A stretch of 64,000 nt of DNA. Origin: Hydractinia symbiolongicarpus (lineage: Eukaryota; Cnidaria; Hydrozoa; Anthoathecata; Hydractiniidae). The DNA lies in the NCBI RefSeq assembly GCF_029227915.1, contig NC_079880.1, positions 4,714,001 to 4,778,000 on the forward strand. The letters run 5' to 3'. The stretch's first letter is position 1. Every line of letters begins with the position of its first letter. A program made the position numbers and the translations under genes. Below the pieces are notes generated by a model that searched no databases, had not been told where the DNA came from, and saw only the letters and a list, made by a program, of their open reading frames with translations. Below are positions 23,350 through 36,150 of the stretch, in pieces.

Positions 23350-26288
23350 CGTATAGTCAAAAGTATACAAAGAAAGTACCCAGGGAGTAAACTCATTTCC
23401 CGAACGATTTTTTAAATCACTTTTTCACCACTAAAACGCATGAGACTTGTAGTTTTTAAAAATGTTTTCATTTTTGATGAGACGCTGAATAAAAGAAGTT
23501 TAATCGCCGGCAAACGAAAACCTGAGATTTCCCGTAAATCCTGGACTCGGCCCGTATAGTCAAAAGTATACAAAGAAAGTACCCAGGGAGTAAACTCATT
23601 TCCCAAACGATTTCTTAAATTATTATTTCACCACTAAAACGCATGAGACTTGTAGTTTTCAAGAAAGTTTTCATTTTTGATGAGACGCTGAATAAAAGCA
23701 GTTTAATCGCCGGCAAGCGAAAACTCGCGATTTCCCGTAAATCCCGGGCTTGGCACGTATAGTCGAATGTATACAAAGAAAGTACCCTGTGAGTAAACTC
23801 ATTTCCAGAACGATATTTTAAATTGTTTTTTCATCACTAAAACGCATAAGACTTGTAGTTTTTAAAAATGTTTTCATTTTTGATGAGACGCTGAATAAAA
23901 GAAGTTTAATCGCCGCCAAACTAAAACCCGCGATTTCCCGTAAATCCCGGCTTGGCCCGTATAGTCAAAAGTATACAAAGAAAGTACCCAGGAAGTAAAC
24001 TGATTTCCCGATCGATTTTTTAAATTTTTTTTCACCACTAAAACGCATGAGAATTGTAGTTTTCAAAAATGTTTTCATTTTTGATGAGACGCTGAAAAAA
24101 AGCAGTTTAATCGCCGGCAAACGAAAACCTGCGATTTTCCTAAATCCCGGACTCAGCCCGTATAGTCAAAAGTATACAAAGAAAGTACCCAGGGAGTAAA
24201 CTCATTTCCAGAAGGATTTTTTAAATTATTTTTTCACCACTAAAACGCATAAGACTTGTAGTTTTTAAAAATGTTTTCATTTTTGATGAGACGCTGAATA
24301 AAAGAAGTTTAATCGCCGGCAAACGAAAACCCGCGATTTCCCGTAAAACCCAGGCTTCGCTTGTATAGTCAAAAGTATACAAAGAAAGTACCCAGGGAGT
24401 AAACTCATTTCCCGAACGATTTTTTAAATTATTTTTTCACCACTAAAACGCAGGAGACTTGTAGTTTTCAAAAATGTTTTCATTTTTGATGAGACGCTGA
24501 ATAAAAGCAGTTTAATCGCCGGCAAACGAAAACCTGTGATTTCCCGTAAATCCCAGACTCGGCCCGTATAGTCAAAAGTATACAAAGAAAGTACCCAGGG
24601 AGTAAACTCATTTCCAGAACGATTTTTTAAATTAATTTTTACCACTAAAACGCATGAGACTTGTAGTTTTTAAAAATGTTTTCATTTTTGATGAGACGCT
24701 GAATAAAAGAAGTTTAATCGCCGGCAAACGAAAACCTGCGATTTCCCGTAAATCCCGTACTCGGCCCGTATAGTCAAAAGTATACAAAGAAAGTACCCAG
24801 GGAGTAAACTCATTTCCCGAACGATTTTTTAAATTACTTTTTCACCACTAAAACGCATGAGACTGGTAGTTTTCAAAAATGTTTTCATTTTTGATGAGAC
24901 GCTGAAAAAAAGCAGTTTAAACGCCGGCAAACGAAAACCTGCGATTTCCCTAAATCCCGAACTCGGCTCGTATAGTCAAAAGTATACAAAGAAAGTACCC
25001 AGGGAGTAAACTCATATCCAGAACGATTTTTTAAATTATCTTTTCACCACTAAAACGCATGAGACTTGTAGTTTTCAAAAATGTTTTCATTTTTGATGAG
25101 ACGCTGAATAAAAGAAGTTTAATCGCCGGCAAACGAAAACCCGCGACTTCCCGTAAATCCCGGTCTCGGCCCGTATAGTCAAAAGTATACAAAGAAAGTA
25201 CCCAGGGAGTAAACTCATTTCCCGAACGATTTTTTAAATCACTTTTTCACCACTAAAACGCATGAGACTTGTAGTTTTTAAAAATGTTTTCATTTTTGAT
25301 GAGACGCTGAATAAAAGAAGTTTAATCGCCGGCAAACGAAAACCTGAGATTTCCCGTAAATCCTGGACTCGGCCCGTATAGTCAAAAGTATACAAAGAAA
25401 GTACCCAGGGAGTAAACTCATTTCCCAAACGATTTCTTAAATTATTATTTCACCACTAAAACGCATGAGACTTGTAGTTTTCAAGAAAGTTTTCATTTTT
25501 GATGAGACGCTGAATAAAAGCAGTTTAATCGCCGGCAAGCGAAAACTCGCGATTTCCCGTAAATCCCGGGCTTGGCACGTATAGTCGAATGTATACAAAG
25601 AAAGTACCCTGTGAGTAAACTCATTTCCAGAACGATATTTTAAATTGTTTTTTCATCACTAAAACGCATAAGACTTGTAGTTTTTAAAAATGTTTTCATT
25701 TTTGATGAGACGCTGAATAAAAGAAGTTTAATCGCCGCCAAACTAAAACCCGCGATTTCCCGTAAATCCCGGCTTGGCCCGTATAGTCAAAAGTATACAA
25801 AGAAAGTACCCAGGAAGTAAACTCATTTCCCGATCGATTTTTTAAATTTTTTTTCACCACTAAAACGCATGAGAATTGTAGTTTTCAAAAATGTTTTCAT
25901 TTTTGATGAGACGCTGAAAAAAAGCAGTTTAATCGCCGGCAAACGAAAACCTGCGATTTTCCTAAATCCCGGACTCAGCCCGTATAGTCAAAAGTATACA
26001 AAGAAAGTACCCAGGGAGTAAACTCATTTCCAGAAGGATTTTTTAAATTATTTTTTCACCACTAAAACGCATAAGACTTGTAGTTTTTAAAAATGTTTTC
26101 ATTTTTGATGAGACGCTGAATAAAAGAAGTTTAATCGCCGGCAAACGAAAACCCGCGATTTCCCGTAAAACCCGGGCTTCGCTTGTATAGTCAAAAGTAT
26201 ACAAAGAAAGTACCCAGGGAGTAAACTCATTTCCCGAACGATTTTTTAAATTATTTTTTCACCACTAAAACGCAGGAGACTTGTAGTT
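23350..26288. repeat. 9-monomer duplication (offset 1,822 bp)
   Basis: 23350-24470 matches 25172-26288. Shared private marks are AAATCACTTTTTC, CCTGAGATTTCCC, ACGATTTCTTAAATT, CAAGAAAGTTTTC, CGGCAAGCGAAAACTCGC, AAATTGTTTTTTCATC, CCCGATCGATTTT, AGAAGGATTTTTT, GACTCAGCCCG and GGCTTCGCTTGTATAG. In the second copy one monomer (24455-24655 in the first) is missing, and the CCCGTACTCGG monomer follows directly, so an in-register single-monomer loss followed the duplication or accompanied it. Confidence 0.86.
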
Positions 26289-26522
26289 TTTAAAAATGTT
26301 TTCATTTTTGATGAGACGCTGAATAAAAGAAGTTTAATCGCCGGCAAACGAAAACCTGCGATTTCCCGTAAATCCCGTACTCGGCCCGTATAGTCAAAAC
26401 TATAAAAAGAAAGTACCCAGGGAGTAAACTCATTTCCCGAACGATTTTTTAAATTACTTTTTCACCACTAAAACGCATGAGACTTGTAGTTTTCAAAAAT
26501 GTTTTCATTTTTGATGAGACGC

Positions 26523-26926
26523 TGAAAAAAAGCAGTTTAAACGCCGGCAAACGAAAACCTGCGATTTCCCTAAATCCCGAACTCGGCTCGTATAGTCAAA
26601 AGTATACAAAGAAAGTACCCAGGGAGTAAACTCATATCCAGAACGATTTTTTAAATTATCTTTTCATCACTAAAACGCATAAGACTTGTAGTTTTTAAAA
26701 ATGTTTTCATTTTTGAGGAGACGCTGAAAAAAAGCAGTTTAAACGCCGGCAAACGAAAACCTGCGATTTCCCTAAATCCCGAACTCGGCTCGTATAGTCA
26801 AAAGTATACAAAGAAAGTACCCAGGGAGTAAACTCATATCCAGAACGATTTTTTAAATTATCTTTTCATCACTAAAACGCATAAGACTTGTAGTTTTTAA
26901 AAATGTTTTCATTTTTGAGGAGACGC
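26523..26926. repeat. Single-monomer tandem duplication (202 bp)
   Basis: TTTTGAGGAGACGCTG at 26713 and 26915, CTCATATCCAGAACG at two adjacent positions, AAACGCCGG with CCCGAACTCGGCTCG, and TTATCTTTTCATCAC all repeat at 202 bp. A few bases downstream (27030s) ACTCATTTCCTTTTTTAAATT lacks about 10 bp of the usual CCAAACGATT, a small deletion. Confidence 0.8.
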
Positions 26927-27059
26927 TGAATAAAAGAAGTTTAATCGCCGGCAAACGAAAACCTACGATTTCCCGTAAATCCTGGACTCGGCCCGTATAG
27001 TCAAAAGTATACAAAGAAAGTACCCAGGGAGTAAACTCATTTCCTTTTTTAAATTATTA

Positions 27060-28905
27060 TTTCACCACTAAAACGCATGAGACTTGTAGTTTTCAAGAAT
27101 GTTTTCATTTTTGATGAGACGCTGAATAAAAGCAGTTTAATCGCCGGCAAACGAAATCCCGCGTTTTCCCGTAAATCCGGGGCTTGGCCCGTATATTCGA
27201 ATATATACAAAGAAAGTACCCAGGGTGTAAACTCATTTCCCGAACGATTTTTTAAATTTTTTTTTCACCACTAAAACGCATGAGACTTGTAGTTTTCAAA
27301 AATGTTTTCATTTTTGATGAGACGCTTAATGAAAGAGGTTTAATCGCCGGAAAACGAAAACCCGCGATTTCCCGTAAATCCCGGGCTTGGACCGTATAGT
27401 CAAATGTATACAAAGAAAGTACCCTGTGAGTAAACTCATTTCCAGAACGATTTTTTAAATTATTTTTTCACCACTAAAACGCATAAGACTTGTAGTTTTT
27501 AAAAATGTTTTCATTTTTGATGAGACGCTGAATAAAAGAAGTTTAATCGCCGGCAAACGAAAACCGCGATTTCCCGGAAATCCCGGGCTTGGCCCGTATA
27601 GTCAAAAGTATACAAAGAAAGTACCCAGGGAGTAAACTCATTTCCCGAACGATTTTTTAAATTACTTTTTCACCACTAAAACGCATGAGACTTGTAGTTT
27701 TTAAAAATGTTTTCATTTTTGATGAGACGCTGAATAAAAGAAGTTTAATCGCCGGCAAACGAAAACCTGCGATTTCCCGTAAATCCTGGACTCGGCCCGT
27801 ATAGTCAAAAGTATACAAAGAAAATACCCAGGGAGTAAACTCATTTCCCAAACGATTTTTTAAATTATTATTTCACCACTAAAACGCATGAGATTAGTAG
27901 TTTTCAAGAATGTTTTCATTTTTGATGAGACGCTGAATAAAAGCAGTTTAATCGCCGGCAAACGAAAACCCGCGATTTCCCGTAAATCCCGGGCTTGGCA
28001 CGTATAGTCGAATGTATACAAAGAAAGTACCCAGGGAGTAAACTCATTTCCCAAACGATTTTTTAAATTATTATTTCACCACTAAAACGCATGAGACTTG
28101 TAGTTTTCAAGAATGTTTTCATTTTTGATGAGACGCTGAATAAAAGCAGTTTAATCGCCGGCAAACGAAATCCCGCGTTTTCCCGTAAATCCGGGGCTTG
28201 GCCCGTATATTCGAATATATACAAAGAAAGTACCCAGGGTGTAAACTCATTTCCCGAACGATTTTTTAAATTTTTTCACCACTAAAACGCATGAGACTTG
28301 TAGTTTTCAAAAATGTTTTCATTTTTGATGAGACGCTTAATGAAAGAGGTTTAATCGCCGGAAAACGAAAACCCGCGATTTCCCGTAAATCCCGGGCTTG
28401 GCCCGTATAGTCAAATGTATACAAAGAAAGTACCCTGTGAGTAAACGCATTTCCAGAACGATTTTTTAAATTATTTTTTCACCACTAAAACGCATAAGAC
28501 TTGTAGTTTTTAAAAATGTTTTCATTTTTGATGAGACGCTGAATAAAAGAAGTTTAATCGCCGGCAAACGAAAACCGCGATTTCCCGTAAATCCCGGGCT
28601 TGGCCCGTATAGTCAAAAGTATACAAAGAAAGTACCCAGGGAGTAAACTCATTTCCCGAACGATTTTTTAAATTACTTTTTCACCACTAAAACGCATGAG
28701 ACTTGTAGTTTTTAAGAATGTTTTCATTTTTGATGAGACGCTGAATAAAAGAAGTTTAATCGCCGGCAAACGAAAACCTGCGATTTCCCGTAAATCCTGG
28801 ACTCGGCCCGTATAGTCAAAAGTTTACAAAGAAAATACCCAGGGAGTAAACTCATTTCCCAAACGATTTTTTAAATTATTATTTCACCACTAAAACGCAT
28901 GAGAT
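27060..28905. repeat. 5-monomer tandem duplication (1,014/1,011-bp offset)
   Basis: 27060-27890 matches 28074-28901. Shared marks are the divergent AAATCCCGCGTTTTCC / ATCCGGGGCTTGG / CGTATATTCGAATATATAC monomer, a CCGGAAAACG monomer with AGTCAAATG, and GAAAACCGCGATTT lacking one C. The offset falls from 1,014 to 1,011 because the T tract after ACGATTTTTTAAA is three bases shorter in the second copy (28270s). GAGATTAGTAG closes both copies (27890, 28901). Confidence 0.86.
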
Positions 28906-31330
28906 TAGTAGTTTTCAAGAATGTTTTCATTTTTGATGAGACGCTGAATAAAAGCAGTTTAATCGCCGGCAAACGAAAACCTGCGATTTCCCGTAAATCC
29001 CGGACTCGGCACGTATAGTCGAATGTATACAAAGAAAGTACCCTGTGAGTACACTCATTTCCAAAACGATTTTTTAAATTATATTTTCACCACTAAAACG
29101 CATAAGACTTGTAGTTTTTAAAAATATTTTCATATTTGATGGGACGCTGAATAAAAGAAGTTTAATCGCCGGCAAACGAAAACCAGCGATTTCCCGTAAA
29201 TCACGGGCTTGGCCCGTATAGTCAAAAGTATACAAAGAAAGTACCCAGGGCGTAAACTCATTTCCCGAACGATTTTTTAAATTACTTTTTCACCACTAAA
29301 ACGCATGAGACTTGTAGTTTTCAAAAATGTTTTCATTTTTGATGAGACGCTGAAAAAAAGAAGTTTAATCGCCGGCAAACGAAAACCTGCGATTTCCCTA
29401 AATCCCGGACTCGGCCCGTATAGTCAAAACTATACAAAGAAAGTACCCAGGGAGTAAACTCATTTCCAGAACGATTTTTTAAATTATTTTTTCACCACTA
29501 AAACGCATAAGACTTGTAGTTTTTAAAAATGTTTTCATTTTTGATGAGACGCTGAATAAAAGAAGTTTAATCGCTGGCAAACGAAAACTCGCGATTTCCC
29601 GTAAATCCCGGCTTGGACCGTATAGTGAAAAGTATACAAAGAAAGTACCCAGGGAGTAAACTCATTTCCCGAACGATTTTTTAAATTACTTTTTCACCAC
29701 TAAAACGCATGAGACTTGTAGTTTTTAAAAATGTTTTCATTTTTGATGAGACGCTGAATAAAAGAAGTTTAATCGCCGGCAAACGAAAACCTGCGATTTC
29801 CCGTAAATCCTGGACTCGGCCCGTATAGTCAAAAGTATACAAAGAAAATACCCAGGGAGTAAACTCATTTCCCAAACGATTTTTTAAATTGTTATTTCAC
29901 CACTAAAACGCATGAGACTAGTAGTTTTCAAGAATGTTTTCATTTTTGATGAGACGCTGAATAAAAGCAGTTTAATCGCCGGCAAACGAAAATCCGCGAT
30001 TTCCCGTAAATCCCGGGCTTGGCACGTATAGTCGAATGTATACAAAGAAAGTACCCTGTGAGTAAACTCATTTCCAAAACGATTTTTTAAATTATATTTT
30101 CACCACTAAAACGCATAAGACTTGTAGTTTTTAAAAATATTTTCATATTTGATGGGACGCTGAATAAAAGAAGTTTAATCGCCGGCAAACGAAAACCCGC
30201 GATTTCCCGTAAATCCCGGGCTTGGCCCGTATAGTCAAAAGTATACAAAGAAAGTACCCAGAACGTAAACTCATTTCCCGAACGATTTTTTAAATTACTT
30301 TTTCACCCCTAAAACGCATGAGACTTGTAGTTTTCAAAAATGTTTTCATTTTTGATGAGACGCTGAAAAAAAGAAGTTTAATCGCCGGCAAATGAAAACC
30401 CGCAATTTCCCGTAAATCCCGGGCTTGGCCCGTATAGTCAAAACTATACAAAGAAAGTACCCAGGGAGTAAACTCATTTCCAGAACGATTTTTTAAATTA
30501 TTTTTTCACCACTAAAACGCATAAGACTTGTAGTTTTCAAAAATATTTTCATATTTGATGGGACGCTGAATAAAAGAAGTTTAATCGCCGGCAAACGAAA
30601 ATCCGCGATTTCCCGTAAATCCCGGACTCGGCCCGTATAGTCAAAAGTATACAAAGAAAGTACCCAGGGAGTAAACTCATTTCCCAAACCATTTTTTAAA
30701 TTATTTTTTCACCACTAAAACGCATGAGACTTGTAGTTTTCAAAAATGTTTTCATATTTGATGAGACGCTTAATGAAAGAGGTTTAATCGCCGGCAAACG
30801 AAATCCCGCGTTTTCCCGTAAATCCGGGGCTTGGCCCGTATAGTCGAATGTATACAAAGTAAGTACCCAGGGAGTAAACTCATTTCCCAAACGATTTTTT
30901 AAATTTTTTTTTCACCACTAAAACGCATGAGACTTGTAGTTTTCAAAAATGTTTTCATTTTTGATGAGACGCTTAATAAAAGAGGTTTAATCGCCGGAAA
31001 ACGAAAACCCGCAATTTCCCGTAAATCCCGGCCTTGGCCCGTATAGTCGAATGTATACAAAGAAAGTACCCTGTGAGTAAACTCATTTCCAGAACGATTT
31101 TTTAAATTATTTTTTCACCACTAAAACGCATAAGACTTGTAGTTTTTAAAAATGTTTTCATTTTTGATGAGACGCTAAATAAAAGAAGTTTAATCGCTGG
31201 CAAACGAAAACCCGCGATTTCCCGTAAATCCCGGCTTGGCCCGTATAGTGATAAGTATACAAAGAAAGTACCCAGGGAGTAAACTCATTTCCCGAACGAT
31301 TTTTTAAATTTGTTTTTCACCACTAAAACG
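27767..31330. repeat. Segmental duplication, left copy (pairs with 40732-44295)
   Basis: About 3.56 kb matches 40732-44295 at a constant offset of 12,965 bp (64 monomers). Shared ordered marks are GAAAATACCCAGG, GAGATTAGTAG, CGTATATTCGAATATATAC, AGTAAACGCATTTCC, AAAACCGCGATTT, TAAATCACGGGCTTGG, CCCAGGGCGTAAAC, AGTCAAAACTATAC, GGACCGTATAGTGAAAAG, GAGACTAGTAG, CCCAGAACGTAAAC, CACCCCTAAAACG, CATATTTGATGGGACG and GTGATAAGTATAC. The constant offset over 3.5 kb means no net indel has accumulated between the copies. Internal parts are also copied at 32-38 kb, so this is the best-sampled source block of the 27-46 kb network. Confidence 0.88.
28681..29880. repeat. Segment also copied at 34962-36150
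   Basis: 28681-29500 matches 34962-35781 at an offset of 6,281 bp (TTTTTAAGAATG, GAGATTAGTAG, TAAATCACGGGC, CCCAGGGCG, AAAACTATAC). From GAGACTAGTAG (29913 and 35992) the offset is 6,079 bp. The 202-bp drop marks the loss of one monomer in the right copy; see 35760-35962. Confidence 0.83.
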
Positions 31331-34300
31331 CATGAGACTTGTAGTTTACAAAAATGTTTTCATTTTTGATGAGACGCTGAAAAAAAGCAGTTTAATCGCC
31401 GGCAAACGAAAACCTGCGATTTCCCTAAATCCCGAACTCAGCCGGTATAGTCAAAAGTATACAAAGAAAGTACCCAGGGAGTAAACTCATTTCAAGAACG
31501 ATTTTTTAAATTATTTTTTCACCACTAAAACGCATAAGACTTGTAGTTTTTAAAAATGTTTTCATTTTTGATGAGACGCTGAATAAAAGAAGTTTAATCG
31601 CAGGCAAACGAAAACCCGCGATTTCCCGAAAATTCCGGCTTGGCCCGTATAGTCAAAAGTATACAAAGAAAGTACCCAGGGAGTAAACTCATTTCCCGAA
31701 CGATTTTTTAAATTATTTTTTCACCACTAAAACGCATGAGACTTGTGGTTTTCAAAAATGTTTTCATTTTTGATGAGACGCTGAAAAAAAGCAGTTTAAA
31801 CGCCGGCAAACGAAAACCTGCGATTTCCCTAAATCCCGAACTCGTCCCGTATAGTCAAAAGTATACAAAGAAAGTACCCAGGGAGTAAACTCATTTCCAG
31901 AACGATTTTTTAAATTATTTTTTCACCACTAAAACGCATAAGACTTGTAGTTTTTAAAAATGTTTTCATTTTTGATGAGACGCTGAATAAAAGAAGTTTA
32001 ATCGCAGGCAAACGAAAACCCGCGATTTCCCGTAAATCCCGGCTTGGACCGTATAGTGAAAAGTATACAAAGAAAGTACCCAGGGAGTAAACTCATTTCC
32101 CGAACGATTTTTTAATTTACTTTTTCACCACTAAAACGCATGAGACTTGTAGTTTTTAAAAATGTTTTCATTTTTGATGAGACGCTGAATAAAAGAAGTT
32201 TAATCGCCGGCAAACGAAAACCTGCGATTTCCCGTAAATCCTGGACTCGGCCCGTATAGTCAAAAGTATACAGAGAAAATACTAAGGGAGTAAACTCATT
32301 TCCCAAACGATTTTTTAAATTGTTATTTCACCACTAAAACGCATGAGACTAGTAGTTTTCAAGAATGTTTTCATTTTTGATGAGACGCTGAATAAAAGCA
32401 GTTTAATCGCCGGCAAACGAAAATCCGCGATTTCCCGTAAATCCCGGGCTTGGCACGTATAGTCGAATGTATACAAAGAAAGTACCCTGTGAGTAAACTC
32501 ATTTCCAAAACGATTTTTTAAATTATATTTTCACCACTAAAACGCATAAGACTTGTAGTTTTTAAAAATATTTTCATATTTGATGGGACGCTGAATAAAA
32601 GAAGTTTAATCGCCGGCAAACGAAAACCCGCGATTTCCCGTAAATCCCGGGCTTGGTCCGTATAGTCAAAAGTATACAAAGAAAGTACCCAGAACGTAAA
32701 CTCATTTCCCGAACGATTTTTTAAATTACTTTTTCACCCCTAAAACGCATGAGACTTGTAGTTTTCAAAAATGTTTTCATTTTTGATGAGACGCTGAAAA
32801 AAAGAAGTTTAATCGCCGGCAAATGAAAACCCGCAATTTCCCGTAAATCCCGGGCTTGGCCCGTATAGTCAAAACTATACAAAGAAAGTACCCAGGGAGT
32901 AAACTCATTTCCAGAACGATTTTTTAAATTATTTTTTCACCACTAAAACGCATAAGACTTGTAGTTTTCAAAAATATTTTCATATTTGATGGGACGCTGA
33001 ATAAAAGAAGTTTAATCGCCGGCAAACGAAAATCCGCGATTTCCCGTAAATCCCGGACTCGGCCCGTATAGTCAAAAGTATACAAAGAAAGTACCCAGGG
33101 AGTAAACTCATTTCCCAAACCATTTTTTAAATTATTTTTTCACCACTAAAACGCATGAGACTTGTAGTTTTCAAAAATGTTTTCATATTTGATGAGACGC
33201 TTAATGAAAGAGGTTTAATCGCCGGCAAACGAAATCCCGCGTTTTCCCGTAAATCCGGGGCTTGGCCCGTATAGTCGAATGTATACAAAGTAAGTACCCA
33301 GGGAGTAAACTCATTTCCCAAACGATTTTTTAAATTTTTTTTTCACCACTAAAACGCATGAGACTTGTAGTTTTCAAAAATGTTTTCATTTTTGATGAGA
33401 CGCTTAATAAAAGAGGTTTAATCGCCGGAAAACGAAAACCCGCAATTTCCCGTAAATCCCGGCCTTGGCCCGTATAGTCGAATGTATACAAAGAAAGTAC
33501 CCTGTGAGTAAACTCATTTCCAGAACGATTTTTTAAATTATTTTTTCACCACTAAAACGCATAAGACTTGTAGTTTTTAAAAATGTTTTCATTTTTGATG
33601 AGACGCTAAATAAAAGAAGTTTAATCGCTGGCAAACGAAAACCCGCGATTTCCCGTAAATCCCGGCTTGGCCCGTATAGTGATAAGTATACAAAGAAAGT
33701 ACCCAGGGAGTAAACTCATTTCCCGAACGATTTTTTAAATTTGTTTTTCACCACTAAAACGCATGAGACTTGTAGTTTACAAAAATGTTTTCATTTTTGA
33801 TGAGACGCTGAAAAAAAGCAGTTTAATCGCCGGCAAACGAAAACCTGCGATTTCCCTAAATCCCGAACTCGGCCGGTATAGTCAAAAGTATACAAAGAAA
33901 GTACCCAGGGAGTAAACTCATTTCTAGAACGATTTTTTAAATTATTTTTTCACCACTAAAACGCATAAGACTTGTAGTTTTTAAAAATGTTTTCATTTTT
34001 GATGAGACGCTGAATAAAAGAAGTTTAATCGCAGGCAAACGAAAACCCGCGATTTCCCGAAAATTCCGGCTTGGCCCGTATAGTCAAAAGTATACAAAGA
34101 AAGTACCCAGGGAGTAAACTCATTTCCCGAACGATTTTTTAAATTATTTTTTCACCACTAAAACGCATGAGACTTGTGGTTTTCAAAAATGTTTTCATTT
34201 TTGATGAGACGCTGAAAAAAAGCAGTTTAAACGCCGGCAAACGAAAACCTGCGATTTCCCTAAATCCCGAACTCGTCCCGTATAGTCAAAAGTATACAAA

Positions 34301-34441
34301 GAAAGTACCCAGGGAGTAAACTCATTTCCAGAACGATTTTTTAAATTATTTTTTCACCACTAAAACGCATAAGACTTGTAGTTTTTAAAAATGTTTTCAT
34401 TTTTGATGAGACGCTGAATAAAAGAAGTTTAATCGCAGGCA
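29580..34441. repeat. 12-monomer tandem duplication (2,431 bp x 2)
   Basis: 29580-32010 and 32011-34441 align in register. Shared marks in order are GGACCGTATAGTGAAAAG at the left region, GAGACTAGTAG, TTATATTTTCACC, CCCAGAACGTAAAC, CACCCCTAAAACG, CGGCAAATGAAAACC, AACCATTTTTTAAATT, TTCATATTTGATGAGACGCTTAATG, ATCCGGGGCTTGG, AAAGTAAGTACCC, CCCGGCCTTGG, GACGCTAAATAAAAG, GTGATAAGTATAC, TTTGTTTTTCACC, TAGTTTACAAAAATG and CCGAAAATTCCGGC. GCAGTTTAAACGCC at 31791 and 34222 gives exactly 2,431 bp. Few differences were seen (for example TTCAAGAACG/TTCTAGAACG, AACTCAGCC/AACTCGGCC, CCAGGGAG/TAAGGGAG). Confidence 0.92.
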
Positions 34442-34955
34442 AACGAAAACCCGCGATTTCCCGAAAATTCCGGCTTGGCCCGTATAGTCAAAAGTATACA
34501 AAGAAAGTACCCAGGGAGTAAACTCATTTCCCGAACGATTTTTTAAATTATTTTTTCACCACTAAAACGCATGAGACTTGTGGTTTTCAAAAATGTTTTC
34601 ATTTTTGATGAGACGCTGAATAAAAGAAGTTTAATCACCGGCAAACGAAAACCCGCGATTTCCGGTAAATCCCGGGCTGGGCCCGTATAGTCAAAAGTAT
34701 ACAAAGAAAGTACCCAGGGAGTAAACTCAATTCCCGAACGATTTTTTAAATCACTTTTTCACCACTAAAACGCATGAGACTTGTAGTTTTCAAGAATGTT
34801 TTCATTTTTGATGAGACGCTGAGTAAAAGCAGTTTAATCGCCGGCAAACGAAATCCCGCGTTTTCCCGCAAATCCGGGGCTTGGCCCGTATAGTCGAATA
34901 TATACCAAGAAAGTACCCAGGGTGTAAACTCATTTCCCGAACGATTTTTTAAATT
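32700..34955. repeat. 11-monomer segment repeated at 36145-38400
   Basis: The offset is 3,445 bp (17 monomers), fixed by CACCCCTAAAACG, the 33127 and 36572 monomers, and GGGCTGGGCCCG (34677 and 38122). The right edge is the divergent TCCCGCAAATCCGGGGC / TATATACCAAGAAAG monomer, after which 34955 continues with TTATTTTTTCACCACTATAACG but 38400 with TTTTTTTTTCACC. Confidence 0.85.
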
Positions 34956-34961
34956 ATTTTT

Positions 34962-36150
34962 TCACCACTATAACGCATGAGACTTGTAGTTTTTAAGAAT
35001 GTTTTCATTTTTGATGAGACGCTGAATAAAAGAAGTTTAATCGCCTGCAAACGAAAACCTGCGATTTCCCGTAAATCCTGGACTCGGCCCGTATAGTCAA
35101 AAGTATACAAAGAAAATACCCAGGGAGTAAACTCATTTCCCAAACGATTTTTTAAATTATTATTTCACCACTAAAACGCATGAGATTAGTAGTTTTCAAG
35201 AATGTTTTCATTTTTGATGAGACGCTGAATAAAAGCAGTTTAATCGCCGGCAAACGAAAACCCGCGATTTCCCGTAAATCCCGGGCTTGGCACGTATAGT
35301 CGAATGTATACAAAGAAAGTACCCTGTGAGTAAACTCATTTCCAAAACAATTTTTTAAATTATATTTTCACCACTAAAACGCATAAGACTTGTAGTTTTT
35401 AAAAATATTTTCATATTTGATGGGACGCTGAATAAAAGAAGTTTAATCGCCGGCAAACGAAAACCAGCGATTTCCCGTAAATCACGGGCTTGGCCCGTAT
35501 AGTCAAAAGTATACAAAGAAAGTACCCAGGGCGTAAACTCATTTCCCGAACGATTTTTTAAATTACTTTTTCACCACTAAAACGCATGAGACTTGTAGTT
35601 TTCAAAAATGTTTTCATTTTTGATGAGACGCTGAAAAAAAGAAGTTTAATCGCCGGCAAACGAAAACCTGCGATTTCCCTAAATCCCGGACTCGGCCCGT
35701 ATAGTCAAAACTATACAAAGAAAGTACCCAGGGAGTAAACTCATTTCCAGAACGATTTTTTAAATTATTTTTTCACCACTAAAACGCATAAGACTTGTAG
35801 TTTTTAAAAATGTTTTCATTTTTGATGAGACGCTGAATAAAAGAAGTTTAATCGCTGGCAAACGAAAACCCGCGATTTCCCGTAAATCCTGGACTCGGCC
35901 CGTATAGTCAAAAGTATACAAAGAAAATACCCAGGGAGTAAACTCATTTCCCAAACGATTTTTTAAATTGTTATTTCACCACTAAAACGCATGAGACTAG
36001 TAGTTTTCAAGAATGTTTTCATTTTTGATGAGACGCTGAATAAAAGCAGTTTAATCGCCGGCAAACGAAAATCCGCGATTTCCCGTAAATCCCGGGCTTG
36101 GCACGTATAGTCGAATGTATACAAAGAAAGTACCCTGTGAGTAAACTCAT
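34962..36150. repeat. Copy of 28681-30075 with one monomer lost
   Basis: Marks follow the order in 28681-30075, but the GGACCGTATAGTGAAAAG monomer and the next CCTGGACTCGG monomer are replaced by one hybrid monomer (about 35760-35962). The segment ends near 36145, where CCCTGTGAGTAAACTCATTTCCCGAACG joins directly to the CACCCCTAAAACG monomer. In the source this mark is followed by TTCCAAAACG, so two further monomers were also lost there. Confidence 0.78.
35760..35962. repeat. Hybrid monomer at a one-repeat deletion
   Basis: The left half matches 29480-29590 (CATAAGACTTG, TTTTTAAAAATG, CGCTGGCAAACG). The right half matches 29800-29880 (CCTGGACTCGG, GAAAATACCC, TCCCAAACG, then TTGTTATTTCACC). 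The crossover lies in the shared CCCGCGATTTCCCGTAAATCC interval. A similar hybrid, with CGCAGG in its left half, occupies about 40622-40824. Confidence 0.78.

Noticed and set aside
27030-27060. Possible insertion or element boundary at ACTCATTTCCTTTTTTAAATT
   Set aside because: It is a deletion of about 10 bp inside an otherwise normal monomer with satellite on both sides; no foreign sequence or target-site duplication.
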